Shown: one piece after another, positions 12,301 through 23,333 of the stretch
Numbering within the stretch: position 1 is the stretch's first letter
Layout of the letters: each line of letters starts with the position of its first letter
NCBI RefSeq assembly: GCF_000002985.6
Contig: NC_003280.10
Span: 6,754,501 to 6,818,500 of the forward strand
Source of the DNA: Caenorhabditis elegans
Taxonomy: Eukaryota > Nematoda > Chromadorea > Rhabditida > Rhabditidae
Direction: 5' to 3'
DNA length: 64,000 bases
Program-made: the position numbers and the translations under genes
Notes under the pieces: model-generated
The model's database searches: none
What the model was told of the DNA's origin: nothing
Seen by the model: only the letters and a program-made list of their open reading frames with translations

Positions 12301-15300
12301 AAATTCAACAAAATGGCATCATTATTTAAAATTTTTTGACGATGGAAATTAATAATTAGGGCGAGACACATTTCGCTATAAATTAAAAATTTGCAGTTTA
12401 TTTCTATTTTGAGAAAGCTCAAATTTACTGTGAAAATTTCCAAAAGTTAATCGAAAGCCTTAGAAAAATAGTTAATTCGATCTGCAAATATATGAATGGC
12501 AAAAACGGAGTGCGACTATTCAAAGTAGATCTTTTTAACTTTCAACTTTAAAAAACCTTTTTAAAGATTTACTGTGACAGTTTTAAACAGTTTTCCCATC
12601 TTTGGATTTTTTAACCAACTTTAAAGTAAAAATAATTGATAGATTATCAGGGCTTCCATGGGAGCTTAATGTGTTACCTGTTTTTTTCGAGCATTTTGAA
12701 TTTGTATTTAAACATTTTTACACTAGAAATTTCTCAGATTTCAATCTCTCAAAGTCTAATTTTTAAAATTTAAATTTACAACTTACAGATATCAAATTGA
12801 TTGGAAGTTCATTAATTCTCAGTTCTTGCAACTCTCCTTCAAATGGAACATTTAATTTCCGGACTTTATGTGATATAATTCCTTCCGGAACAAATCCAAC
12901 ATAAAGAGCATCTTTCTTTGAAATATCCAAATGAGCATTTTTGCTTTGAGATGTGTGCTTCTTCACAAGTGTTTCATTCACAAACATTGACACATCTTTT
13001 GCCAATCTCTCGATTCTCACAGTATGCCAAGAGTTCAACGGGATTGGTTCTCCTCTGCAAAATAATAATTTAATCAGTTGATCTTTACATATAACTACTC
13101 TACCGAATGTAGGATAAGCCGGATCCAAGCTCATAAACGAAATGAGGTTTCGCGTCAATCATTGCAAATGCAATAAAATCAGTGTGTGGATCAGAAGGAA
13201 CAGACCAATAGAATAGAATACCTGAGAAGGTAAATTGAAATTTAAGACGAAAAATAAATGACTTACCATTTGTTCTGTATGGTTTGAAGACAATTTCAAC
13301 GCGGGTCCTCTCTCGAACATCTATTTGTAAATTTTCGAATTGTACAAATCCGTTTTCTTTAAACTTCAATGTTCTTGAAATTTCAGGCGCCATATCTAAA
13401 AAAATTTTTAAAAGCACATCGCAAAAGCCTCAAAAACTTACAAAATGGTTTTATTTCATCTATTCTAACAGGTTCATCATCAATTTCCAAATAACCAACT
13501 ATTGAATTCAGTCGATTTCTTGGCCATTTTCCGTCCGTTCCAACATAAATTCGCTTCACAGAGGAATCAAGGACGTCTTCAAATGTATACTTTTGAACTT
13601 CTCCATTCAATTTGAAATGGACTTCGTTTCGCTTCCATTTTAACTGAAAATAAAACGTATTTTGTTTCCAAAAAATCCTTCAAAAAGATAAACCTCTAAG
13701 CTAACGTTGTATGCAATTGTTTGCAGGGAGTCAACTCGTGCTTTGCCAACTCTAAAACATTTAATTTTTCGGCTGTAACTGATAAGAAATAATTGTTGCG
13801 AGTGCAGTCTCTTTATGTTGATATTCAAAAATGAGTGGAAGGCCATCAATCGTTATTGATTTCGGAAGAAAATCTATAGTAAATGTCGAATCGCCAAGAG
13901 TTCGCCGGGATTCCGGATATTCTATGGTTAGTTTGATTTTTTAATTTTTATTTTAGTTAGTACGTTATTTGCATCTGTGTTAAATATTTATATTTATTTA
14001 GTTTCTCACTATAAAACGTCCTATAAAATTCTGGTTACAGTTTTTAAGTTATGTATGTAGTAAAAACAACCAGAAACAAAAATTACAAGTCAATAATAGC
14101 AATTTTCAGCTTTCAAATCCACCAAAAAAGCTAGAATGCGGATGGTTACCATGTTGTATGTCTCCAGAAGATGCTGAATCATTTGGACATCATGTTTCTA
14201 TATTTATGGTTGCACTTGTAGCATTTGCCACTTTCTTTTGTGTTACTTTTATTTTAGTTCTTGTTTTTATTCTTGGTTAATTGTTTTTAGTTAAGATTGT
14301 ATTTTTTAATGTACATACTTTATCACTATCCGCCGGTTTTCATGACTGATTTGTAGATCTTTTTTGTCTTCAGTTACCATTCGGATCAAGATTCCTTCCC
14401 GTTTTTCTTTAAGATGAATCTGAAAATATGAAAATAGTAGCTCACAACCAAAACCAGTCAAAAACTTACATGCATCGAAAGTTTCGAAAAGCGATTAATA
14501 TCTTTCCTTGAAAAATACCAATCAGAGTTGATATCAGTTGTTAATTCGAGTTGATCGGATTCTTAAAAATAATTTGAATTTGAATTTTGAAAAAAAAAAC
14601 ATCGCGCTCACTTCTTTTCTTTGAAATTTCTATACAAATTCCCAGATGACTTTTCCAGCCATCATCACAATCACATACTGATTTTCTCCCCGGTCGAGTT
14701 ATACATTGCGCAGAAAGCTAAAAGTTTGTAGTTTGATGGATAAAGAATAATCAATGCACCTTTTCACATTCCTCGTGACGTGTACATGGAGATCCTAGTC
14801 GTTTTTCGTTGGAATTTTTCTCTCTCTGGAGACGATCGAGTACTTCGAAGTTTTCTGAAGTACATACATTCAATCATATGAAATCATGGTCCACACTTTC
14901 TTAATTGTCTCGTTTTCATTTTTTCAATGAGAGATTTGATAAAATGAAAGTATAGGAAAAAGTGGAAATGTGTTAGAATATACGAAATCCATAAGAAAGG
15001 TTGAAAAGGTTGTGTTCAACATACGATACCCAATAATCGAGGTCCCACAATGAAAAAAAAAACTACGTATCTTTTGTTAATTTTTGAATCACACACTCTT
15101 TTAGAATAAAAACTAACCATCATCACAAATTCCCATTGAAACTGGAACAACGTCAATTTGATGTTTGCATGCAAACATTTTAAGTTCGCAAAGATTCGAG
15201 TACGTTGTTCCATCGGATCCACAAACTGTCATATTAGCAACAATTCCAAGATGATTCATATTACATGACTGTGGACAGATACAATCAGGGAAACTTGATG

Positions 15301-18300
15301 GAGAAGGAACACATTTTGCACCATGGAAGCAGCGAAGAGAGTGGCAATCTCTGAGAATTCATTTATTAGTTTCTATGTATGATCTATTAAACAAACCTTG
15401 GTGTTTTATAAACAGCTGGCGACACGCAACCTCCCGCAGTCATCATTGATCCATTGGGGCAAAGATCACATTTATCCCCTAGCGCACCATTTTTACATTC
15501 ACATTTCCCAGTTGTCTGCTCACAATCTGAACGGGATGATCCAAACGCACTACATCCGCAAGCTGAAACAAAATAAAATGCTCTAGTTCGTATGGTTCTA
15601 CACTAACGTCTGCATGATAATGCTCCCTGAGCAATAAGATGAATTCCCCAGAAAGATGGTAAGCAGTGATCACATTTGATTCCAGCAACTCCTGGTCGAC
15701 ACTTACATTGTCCAGTTTCATCACAAGTATGGCCAAACGACCCGACACGGTTGCATTGACAAGAATCTAAAACTCTCGATTCACCAATCCAAAATTTTGT
15801 TCACAACCCCAGACCATCTTTCTCGTTGCACTGGGATATTAGTGGAAGAACGTGAATTTCTCTTTGATCTCGACATGATATTGTGTTAAGATGACACTGA
15901 TTGTTGTATACTATTCCGTCAGATCCACATATGGGATAGTTTGATGAGAGATTGCAAGTTGGGCAAGTACAGGCCCAGTTATGGCATGTGGCACCGAAAT
16001 AGCACGCGCAAGGACGGCGAACTTTGAAATTTAAAACTAATTCAACTTTAACGAGAAAGGAAATATTGTCAGAGTTTTAGAAGAATAATCATGCTAACTT
16101 GAGATAGGACAAAAGAGATCCACGTTACAGTTTCAACAGAAAGATAGTTTCGATTTTTGTAGCATGCGCGCAAACCTGGGAATGATGTTTTCGATGAATG
16201 ACAATGAGATGGAGGCATTTCAGATATTGGAGCACCTTTCTGGCAAGATGCCAATTGAAGATGACAGAGTGATGGATAAAGTACCTACAAAACGATTGAA
16301 AGTTACAAGTTCGATTCGTTGAAAACAACTTACCCCATTCTCTCCACAGATTCTAGCAGATAATGGTGGATTTGCTGGACAATTGTACGAACATACACAT
16401 ACACCACTTCGACACTCTTCTCCATATCGACATTGTACATGCAGGCATTCGTCTGAAATTTATCTTGGAGTAATTGGAAAATTAAACGAATTTGAAAATT
16501 GTTCAATAAACAAAAGTGAACTCTACGGTAGCTACAGTACCGCTACGGTAGATTAAAAAAGCTTATATTTTTAAATTCTAAGCTTACCACATTTTCCTTC
16601 AAACGCAGTCATGACAAACTTGCTCTGATGGCAAGCAGATTTCTTCATATGACATTCAGATGAGTAAGTAACTCCATCAGTTCCACAAACTTCTTTTCCT
16701 TCTTCCATTTCATATGATGGACAATCATCTGGGCATTTGCATTCTGCTTTTTCATTTTCTCCAACTACGCAAGCCGAATAAAAATCGCATTTTTCTTTTT
16801 TGAGTTTGCATGCTTCTGAAATCCAAAAATCTATTTATTTTTATTAAAAAAAAAAAACTCACCACATGCGGAATTGTATTTCACGAATATATTTTTCTGT
16901 GCCATACAGGCAGCATTTTGTAGTCTACATTCATTTGAGTATGTTTTACCATCACTTCCACAAACTTCCTTAAATTCATCAGTACATGATGGGCATACAC
17001 ATTTGGGTTTTCCGTCGACCACAACACAAACTTGGGGTTTCTTACAAGAATCAAATGTTGCACAAACTCCAATTCCTGGAAAAATTCAATTTATTTGATT
17101 TCAATTTGATTTCATGATCACCACAAGTTCCTTGATGTTTCACTTTGATCATTGATTTTGTTTCGCAGCTTTTCTTTTTCATTTCACATTCATTATCAAA
17201 AGTCTCTCCGTTCTGAAATTTTGTATCAAATTCAGAATATGTTTTTTTAAACACTTCCTACCGTTGCACAAACAGGTCTCATCACGTCTTCACATCTATT
17301 AGGGCATTCGCATTCGGCAGTTCTATCCGGCTTTACAACACAACTTCCCCAGAATCCACATTCCATTTTCTCACAGGGACTTCCAGCTTCATCACAGTTT
17401 CCTCTTTTCCAGACGAGTATATCCTTTTGTTCCTTGCAGGCAGCTAATTTTAAGAAGCATTCATTAAGATATCTGAAAATTGGAAAGTTTATACTTCAGA
17501 TTACATGCTGTTTCTTACGTTTTTCCATCTGTTCCACAGACATGAGCACTATTCATTGTACATTGTTCACTACATTTACACTCTGGTCTTCTATCAACTC
17601 CTAATTGGCAAGTTTGACCATTTGGACATTTGTGGCCATGACATGGATCTAAGGAAAACATTTTTTTTTCCAGATTTAATATTATATTTCTGGAAAAACC
17701 TACCACATCTACCAAAAAACTTGACTGTGATGTTTGTCTTTGATTCACAAGCATGATGTCTCAAATGACACGAAGACTGGTAATCGACACCATGAGATGA
17801 GCATACAGGTGACGATTCAACTGAGTCACCATAATTGGGACATTGAGTGGGACAGACGCATTTGGCAAGAAGAATTCCATTGATTTGATTCACAACACAA
17901 TCTTCTCCTGGACCACATCTCAGATCTTCACATGGATTTCGTTTTTCTGAAAATAAATATATGTTGATCTGCTTACAAAAACTATTACCTTTTGGATATT
18001 TGTAGCAACTAAAAACTAAAATAAAAGTTGTGCATAGATAAAAGAACGTTTTATACATTTGTTGTCACACAGAGAATAGTGGAATAAGAAGAAGTTCACA
18101 AGAAGATAGAGATGTGTGAATACTCTTGGGAATAGAAGGATCGAATCTAATTTCTCTCCTGACACATCCCGCTTTCTTATCGTTGAAAAGCCTCTTCAAA
18201 ACTACTCAACGAGTTTCGATGGGATAACGAGTACTTGTCCTAAAGACATGGCACATTGTAGACCAAACTGGGAAGATTTTAAATGTTTGAAACTTGTTTT

Positions 18301-20464
18301 TGTTTGAAAATTTTGAAGCAAACTCTGATGTCTGTAGGAACTTACGAGGCAGCCTCGCCTACCTTGCAGGTACAAAGCAATTTAGAGTCCTGTGGGAACA
18401 ACATCATACTTTTTTTTTTTGAAACCAGGAAAAGTTGATTTGAAACTTTTTCAGTACATTTCTCCTCACTGCAGAAACTCGTGAAATATCTATAAATGTC
18501 TAGAGACAGACAAAACTTATGGATTTTTTGGAAATTGTTGGCATTATGTTTACCAATCTCGATCAAAAAATTAATAATTTAAAAAACCTTTGTATAGTCC
18601 TTTCGTCTTAATAAAGTATCCCTTTCTGCTATATTCCTCAAAATTTCTAACATTCCAACGCGATTAGTTTCCCAACTCATTCCCATAGCCTATCACTAGT
18701 AATCTCAAGTGTCTCCTAAACTGGTCAAAACACTTGAAAGATATTCTCACACTTTCCTAATATATTTCGCTTGCTAATGTTCACCATAATATTCATTCCA
18801 TTGCAGTTTATTCAATGTATGTTCATTGGATTACTGTTCTACAAAAGAGGAGGGTTTCCATCTGGCAGGTGTGTGCGTGTGTTTCTTGTCCTTCTGTTTG
18901 GACGTCGTTTCGGTCAGTGCAGAGCAGTAGCCAAACCACAAACAATAAAGGAAAGGGAAGGAAACGCGCGAAACATTGTGAATAAAAGAAAAGAGCCACC
19001 CAGTGTTCTTGAATCATACGGACCAATGGAAAATGCAACAGATGACAGACGAACAAGTATGATAATTGGGAGAATATGCGAATTTAATATTATTTGTTTC
19101 ATAGAGTCACATGGTTGGCTTATAATCGCATCCATGACAAAAGATTACGGTACCCGGTCTTGACACGACTGAAAGTTATTTAATTGGGGATGCCAAAATA
19201 GTGCGCGCTTTTAAGCAGTACTGTAGTTTATACTTGGGGAAAAGATTTATTAGCAAAACGATAGGGCATTTGCGAACCGTCGAGGAGTGGAAACTACAGT
19301 ACTTTTTAAAGACCAAAAAAGTACTTTTGTGCACGTTTCATTCAAACTTTTTTGGTCATTTCGAGCTCAAGCACCGAATTGTTGCTTCGCAAATCCCGAA
19401 ATTTTGCATATTGGTAACAAAACTAGGGGTGGCGATAGGTCGCAACAGTCGCCCTGGCTATTTCACAGCAGCTTCACGAACAATCCAATCAGAATTTTGA
19501 AGATGAAAATTAAATTAGCATGGTTTACTTACTCGAATTTTCTTTCGAGGTGGAAACTTTATTCATTGAGGTCGCTATTAGGGGTGTCGTTAGGTCGCAA
19601 CAGGGCGCCCTATCGCCACCCCTAAACAAAACACTTACTACAAGGTCCTTTTGTAGCAACACGAAGGCGAACTCCGTTCTTAGCAAGAACACAACTTCGA
19701 ACAGATAAATGACAGAATGAAGAGTATGAAACATGATCAGATCCACATACAACATCAGTTACAACTCGACATCTTGCTTTACATTCGCATACTCCGGTTT
19801 TCAGTCCACATTTTGAACCAAAGGGGCACAGAGATTGCTCACAAATTGCTGAAATTAGGAATTAAGCAATTATTTTTCTGTATGTGAGTTTTTGGAAAAC
19901 ACCGGCGTTTTGACTTTGAGCTACCTTGTTTCGTTCTTCTTCGTTTCCGGTGAGCTTGCTTATTTGAAATTGTGAATAAAGCATCGAAAATCGGTAAGCT
20001 GACCCTTATCATCGGAGCATCTAGAAGAAATACTCCCTGTTGATTTGTGAGCGAGAAGATCCTTACGTCCGAAGCTAGAAGACGATGAGCACATGGCTGA
20101 ATTCACTTTTACGTTTAATTTCTTTACTATTTAAATTACCTCTGTTTCTAGAATGTTCCCTATAACAATGTTCTTATTCTCTTCCACATATTCTCTACCT
20201 TTGTAGATTCTTCGGGGGATTACTGTAATGTTCTGAAGAAAACCAAAACTTTAAAGCTAGCATTAACATCTATCTCACCTCAATATACAATGAATCAACT
20301 CTGTATGAAATTCCAGTTATAACACCAGCAATAATAACATCAGAATTTTCAAATAAACTATGAATATAGGAACGAGTTGGACGAGGTTTCAAGCAGCTTG
20401 AGAAAACTGTCCATACAATACAGGAAAACAGAAATATGGAAACGAAATAATTGTGAAGTCTCAT
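6344..20464 (-). CDS. agr-1: Agrin, large multidomain basement-membrane proteoglycan core
   Basis: Thirty in-phase exons run from 20464 to 6344 and encode about 1542 residues. Order: signal peptide ([20 protein letters not shown]); an NtA/TIMP-like domain (exons 20464-20279, 20232-20140, 20096-19925); eight follistatin/Kazal units with CGSDG/CGTDG cores (19848-15815); two laminin-EGF modules (15766-15608, 15562-15397); a ninth Kazal unit (15350-15118); an EGF-like module (14717-14612); laminin-G 1 (about 14561-13442), LG2 (13395-12787), a linker exon (9303-9183), and LG3 (7715-6344) ending [15 protein letters not shown]...YCYN. In vertebrates agrin clusters synaptic receptors and binds laminin and dystroglycan. 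Two complete plus-strand genes sit in its introns. One acceptor (TTTCAAAG at 16022-16029) is non-consensus. The known worm protein is, from memory, about 1473 residues, so a few junctions may differ. Confidence 0.92.
10593..11251 (+). CDS. Neuropeptide-like precursor nested in an agr-1 intron
   Basis: Two exons (10593-10656, 11091-11251) join with one base over to 74 residues. The first 18-19 residues are a clear signal peptide ([18 protein letters not shown]). Then come two dibasic KR sites. They divide the rest into a short propeptide (about 15 residues ending PKR), a 20-residue peptide starting SLENFWRN and ending RGGQ before KR, and a C-terminal peptide [16 protein letters not shown], whose final Gly would give an amidated RL-NH2 end. 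This layout is typical of peptide hormone precursors cleaved by proprotein convertases. It lies head-to-head with agr-1 inside the 12786-9304 intron and has its own AATAAA at about 11311. I cannot assign it to a named nlp/flp gene. Confidence 0.7.
13831..14280 (+). CDS. 88-residue single-pass membrane protein nested in an agr-1 intron
   Basis: Two exons (13831-13926 and 14110-14280) join in phase 0 through good splice sites. The N-terminal 50 residues are polar, with a Cys-rich patch ([15 protein letters not shown]). The C-terminal 30 are a long hydrophobic segment ([20 protein letters not shown], then ILVLVFILG) ending at the stop. It lies wholly within the agr-1 intron 13752-14318, on the opposite strand. 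No signal peptide is seen, so it may be a tail-anchored protein. The family is not recognised. Confidence 0.65.
16513..16555. repeat. Short CTACGGTAG-type inverted repeat
   Basis: The intron sequence contains CTACGGTAGCTACAG and GCTACGGTAG in close inverted arrangement. This is a dispersed short-repeat motif common in C. elegans introns. Confidence 0.4.
17989..18058 (-). CDS. agr-1: Alternative first exon of agr-1 with its own signal peptide
   Basis: A 70-base minus-strand exon starts with ATG and encodes a hydrophobic leader ([20 protein letters not shown]). It ends in AAAAG|GTAATAG with one base over, exactly the phase needed to join the exon at 17946. The resulting isoform (about 1345 residues) would be secreted but lack the NtA-like domain and the first follistatin unit. 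It would need its own promoter within the 1.7-kb intron at 17947-19638. The in-phase join and leader are seen directly; use as a transcript start is inferred. Confidence 0.65.
19146..19168. repeat. Dispersed 'CCGGTCTTGACACGAC' repeat copy
   Basis: TACGGTACCCGGTCTTGACA closely matches TACGGTGCCTGGTCTCGACA at 27255. Both are followed, some 50 bases on, by a GCAGTACTGTAGTT / GAGTACTGTAATTT motif, so they look like two copies of one interspersed repeat. Confidence 0.5.
19424..19624. mobile_element. Small non-autonomous element with 20-bp inverted ends
   Basis: The left end TAGGGGTGGCGATAGGTCGC and the right end (reverse complement TAGGGGTGGCGATAGGGCGC) differ at one of 20 positions. About 200 bp lie within, with a further internal copy of the motif at 19578-19600. 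It has no coding capacity. It lies in an agr-1 intron and stops about 15 bases from the 5' splice site of the exon ending at 19639. Confidence 0.6.
19640..20464 (-). other. NtA-like and first follistatin region of agr-1
   Basis: Exons 20464-20279, 20232-20140 and 20096-19925 encode '[17 protein letters not shown]', '[13 protein letters not shown]' and '[17 protein letters not shown]' in that order. This pattern fits the OB-fold of the agrin N-terminal (laminin-binding) domain, in which a hydrophobic strand with 'AGxV' is followed by 'R(R/Y)xYKG' and a 'C..........TRIFF' strand. The exon 19848-19639 then supplies a complete Kazal-type unit. Confidence 0.65.
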
Positions 20465-22576
20465 GTCGACATGTGAAAGTGAAAATGTTTCGTTTCTTTT
20501 GATTTCTCGACAACAATGAAAACTTTTCGTGGTAAATTGAGCAAATTTGAGTCGGCTCCAAAAGAAGGGAGAAAGGTGCCAATGCGCGTGTTTGTATTGA
20601 AAGAAGCTGCCCGTCGGAGCACCTGTTGTGCATTCTCTCAACCGAAGAAAGAAGGCGGAGTTTGACAATGGTTAACCTAAACACGGTCTCCTCGGGTGGA
20701 AATTGCGATAGGGCGCGCTTGCTGCACCTTCATTGCGTCCATCGAGATTTCACCATTGATAAGTGATTTCCCTCGTTTTTTATTAGTTTTTCGCCGATTT
20801 TTCTATTTCAAAAATAGTAACAATTATAAAGTAGACTGAAACGAAAGTGGAGAAACAAAAATTATCGGAAACCGTTCGGTGGAAATGCATAACGAACTGT
20901 TTGAAAATATCAACTGAATTTTCGGATTTTTTGAAATTAAATTTTTATTTAAGTTTTTCTCATAACCTGCAATGGTAACGTTTATAGAGCAAACTTTTGT
21001 CGTCATTTTAAGATATAATTCGTCTATGTACCTGTTGAAAGAACTCAGATCGAACTCTTTTTGTGAAATTCAGTTATAATTTTTCGTTAAAAAGAGAAGC
21101 TAAAAGTTATTAATCTGAATTAAACGAGTCAAGACAGTGAATCTAGTTGATATTTGGTATTTTATTGAAACAATACACGTATAAAACATTTTATCATGGG
21201 TTTTTCGGCCCCAGGTTTGTTGGCACAGTATTTTATTTCTTGCCACATACTACTGTACGTTTGGGCTCAAATAAGCCATACAAAGTGCTGAACTATGAAG
21301 AATAATGTTTCAACATTACATTACTTACAAAAAATCAGGTATAAAGCAATGTTTTCAGTCTTTCTTGGCTTTTTTCAACATAACTTAGTATTACCATCAT
21401 ATTCTGTGCCTCAACTTAATCGTTACAAGTTTGAATTCTTGAGGAAACTGTATTTAAAACCTAGGTTACGGCTTTTCAAAACTCAAATGTATAAAAACGG
21501 TATCTTCTTAAGCTTTCGTTTTTACTTTCCAATACTTTCCTTTCAGTAAGGCTTGAAATTTTTGAAAGCTTCACTGCTAGTTTCCCACTTCACGATTTTC
21601 CATTTTCAACTTGTTAAAAACTGACAAGATCACAGAAAAAGCCACACTTCCATGATAAAACCACAGAAAATTAAAGAAATTGGGCTGAATGTCTCACATT
21701 TGGTGATTCTGGCACATGATCATTTCTCAAAACTTCAATTCAAAGATAAAATTGTTTGTGACCAAACCTTCATTTCTTATTTGGCTTTCAGGCTATATAT
21801 TTAATTATATTTCTTAATTGTCTTCAAATTTTTGAGAGTTCCCCACTTTATGTAGTGAAAACAAAGATAAACTTCTTATTTTCTCAATTTTTCAATAAAT
21901 TTAACCTTTTGCAGCAAGGTATTCTCTTTTTAACTGAGAAAACTATTTCAAAAATTCATTTCATCTTCTTTCCTTTGTTTTCTCAAGAAAAATTCATAAC
22001 ATAAATGTATTTTTTCTGCAAAAATAATTAGATATCCAGAAATGCGCCAGCACGCGAAAGGCGCATCGGTGAAACGCGCAAGCAATCTCCCTCCTTCTTT
22101 GTTTCCACCCGAGGAGACCGTGCGTTGGGATTTTTACAGTATTTACGAATATTTGTAACTTTTCATATAAAGTCGGCGTTTTAGAAGTAGGTTTCGCAAG
22201 TTTTTCTGTTTCGATAAATAAATCTCAAAATTTTAATATTTTGTAAATATTCATTTCTTCATTTTCGTATATCTCGTGCCTTTAAAGAAAAATCATTTTC
22301 CGCAAAAAACTATTTTTGAATACCCGCATCAATGAGGGCCTAACATTCCATGCGGCGGCCTAGAAAATTATGGACGCGTACTCCTCTCGGACGATTATTG
22401 TTTGAATGATTTTTTTTTATTTTCTTCAGTTTATCACCAAATTATTAGTCTTTTGCCCTTTCTTTGACAAAATTATATCGAAAAATATATTATGAGATTT
22501 ACTAAAAACCTATTTACTCAATTCATTTTTGTTTGTTCTCAAATGATGCATTTTCAACAAATATTATGTTTTCAGA
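20465..22576. other. Divergent intergenic region between agr-1 and ssup-72
   Basis: About 2.1 kb, AT-rich, no coding ORF. It should hold both promoters. It also contains the inverted-repeat pair at 20682 and 22102. Confidence 0.5.
20682..22122. repeat. 21-bp perfect inverted repeat, 1.4 kb apart
   Basis: CACGGTCTCCTCGGGTGGAA at 20682 recurs in reverse complement ending at 22122 (21 bp identical). Both copies are followed inward by imperfectly related sequence with a GCGCGCTTGC / GCGCAAGC motif. The ends might delimit a non-autonomous DNA element or be two separate insertions of one repeat. Confidence 0.45.
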
Positions 22577-23333
22577 ATGGAGTATTCATCAAAACTTCGT
22601 TTTGCGGTCAGTTGTTCCAGTAATATGAATCGTTCAATGGAAGCACATGGCATCTTAAAGTAAGCTATTGAAATAACTGAGAATTCTAGGATTTTTTTTT
22701 CAGAAAACGTGGCTTCAATATCGAATCGTATGGGTCTGGAAATCAAGTGAAAATGCCAGGACCAACAGTAGATAAGCCCAATTGTTATGAGTTTGGGCCA
22801 ACGACGTATGAAGACATTTATGCGGATTTAACAAACAAAGATCTTCACTTGTTAGTTTTTTTTCGAAGTTTTGAAATAATATTCTGAAAATTGTTGTTCA
22901 TTCCAATTTGAATATTTTCAGATACACACAAAACGGACTTCTTCATATGGTTGACCGAAATCGACGAATCAAATCTCGCCCACAGCGATTTCAAGCAGAA
23001 ACTCGTGAATTCGACATTGTTCTTTGTTTGGAAGAAAGAGTTTTCGATCAGGTCTGTTGATTAAAAAAATGAACGCAAACATGTTTTAAAATTATTCAGG
23101 TCGTAGACTTCTTAAACCGCAGCGTTGGTAAATCTGGGAACCCAGTCCACGTTATCAACATCGACATTGAAGATAACGCAGAAGAAGCTACATTTGGAGC
23201 ATTCTTCGTAGCTGATCTCTGCGAAAAGCTCGAAAGATCTGAAGACTTCGAAGAAGATATAGATCAAATAATCACCGACCTCGAAGAGAATAATCCAAAA
23301 AGAAACCTTCTCCACACAATATGTTTTTATTAA
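22577..23333 (+). CDS. ssup-72: SSU72 RNA polymerase II CTD phosphatase
   Basis: Four exons (22577-22659, 22704-22850, 22922-23051, 23100-23333) give 197 residues, the usual length for Ssu72. The catalytic Cys-x5-Arg loop is near the N-terminus: VSCSSNMNRSMEAH, with Cys 13 as the nucleophile. Other family hallmarks follow: KKRGFNIESYGSG, VKMPGP, YEFGPTTYEDIY, and FDIVLCLEERVFDQV with the conserved aspartate region. Ssu72 removes phosphate from Ser5 of the polymerase II C-terminal repeat, coupling 3'-end processing and termination, and acts in the nucleus. The name ssup-72 (T13C2.4) is from memory. Confidence 0.95.

Noticed and set aside
18771..19163. 130-residue plus-strand ORF in an agr-1 intron
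   Set aside because: No signal peptide logic, domain or splice partners; it runs into the dispersed repeat at 19146.
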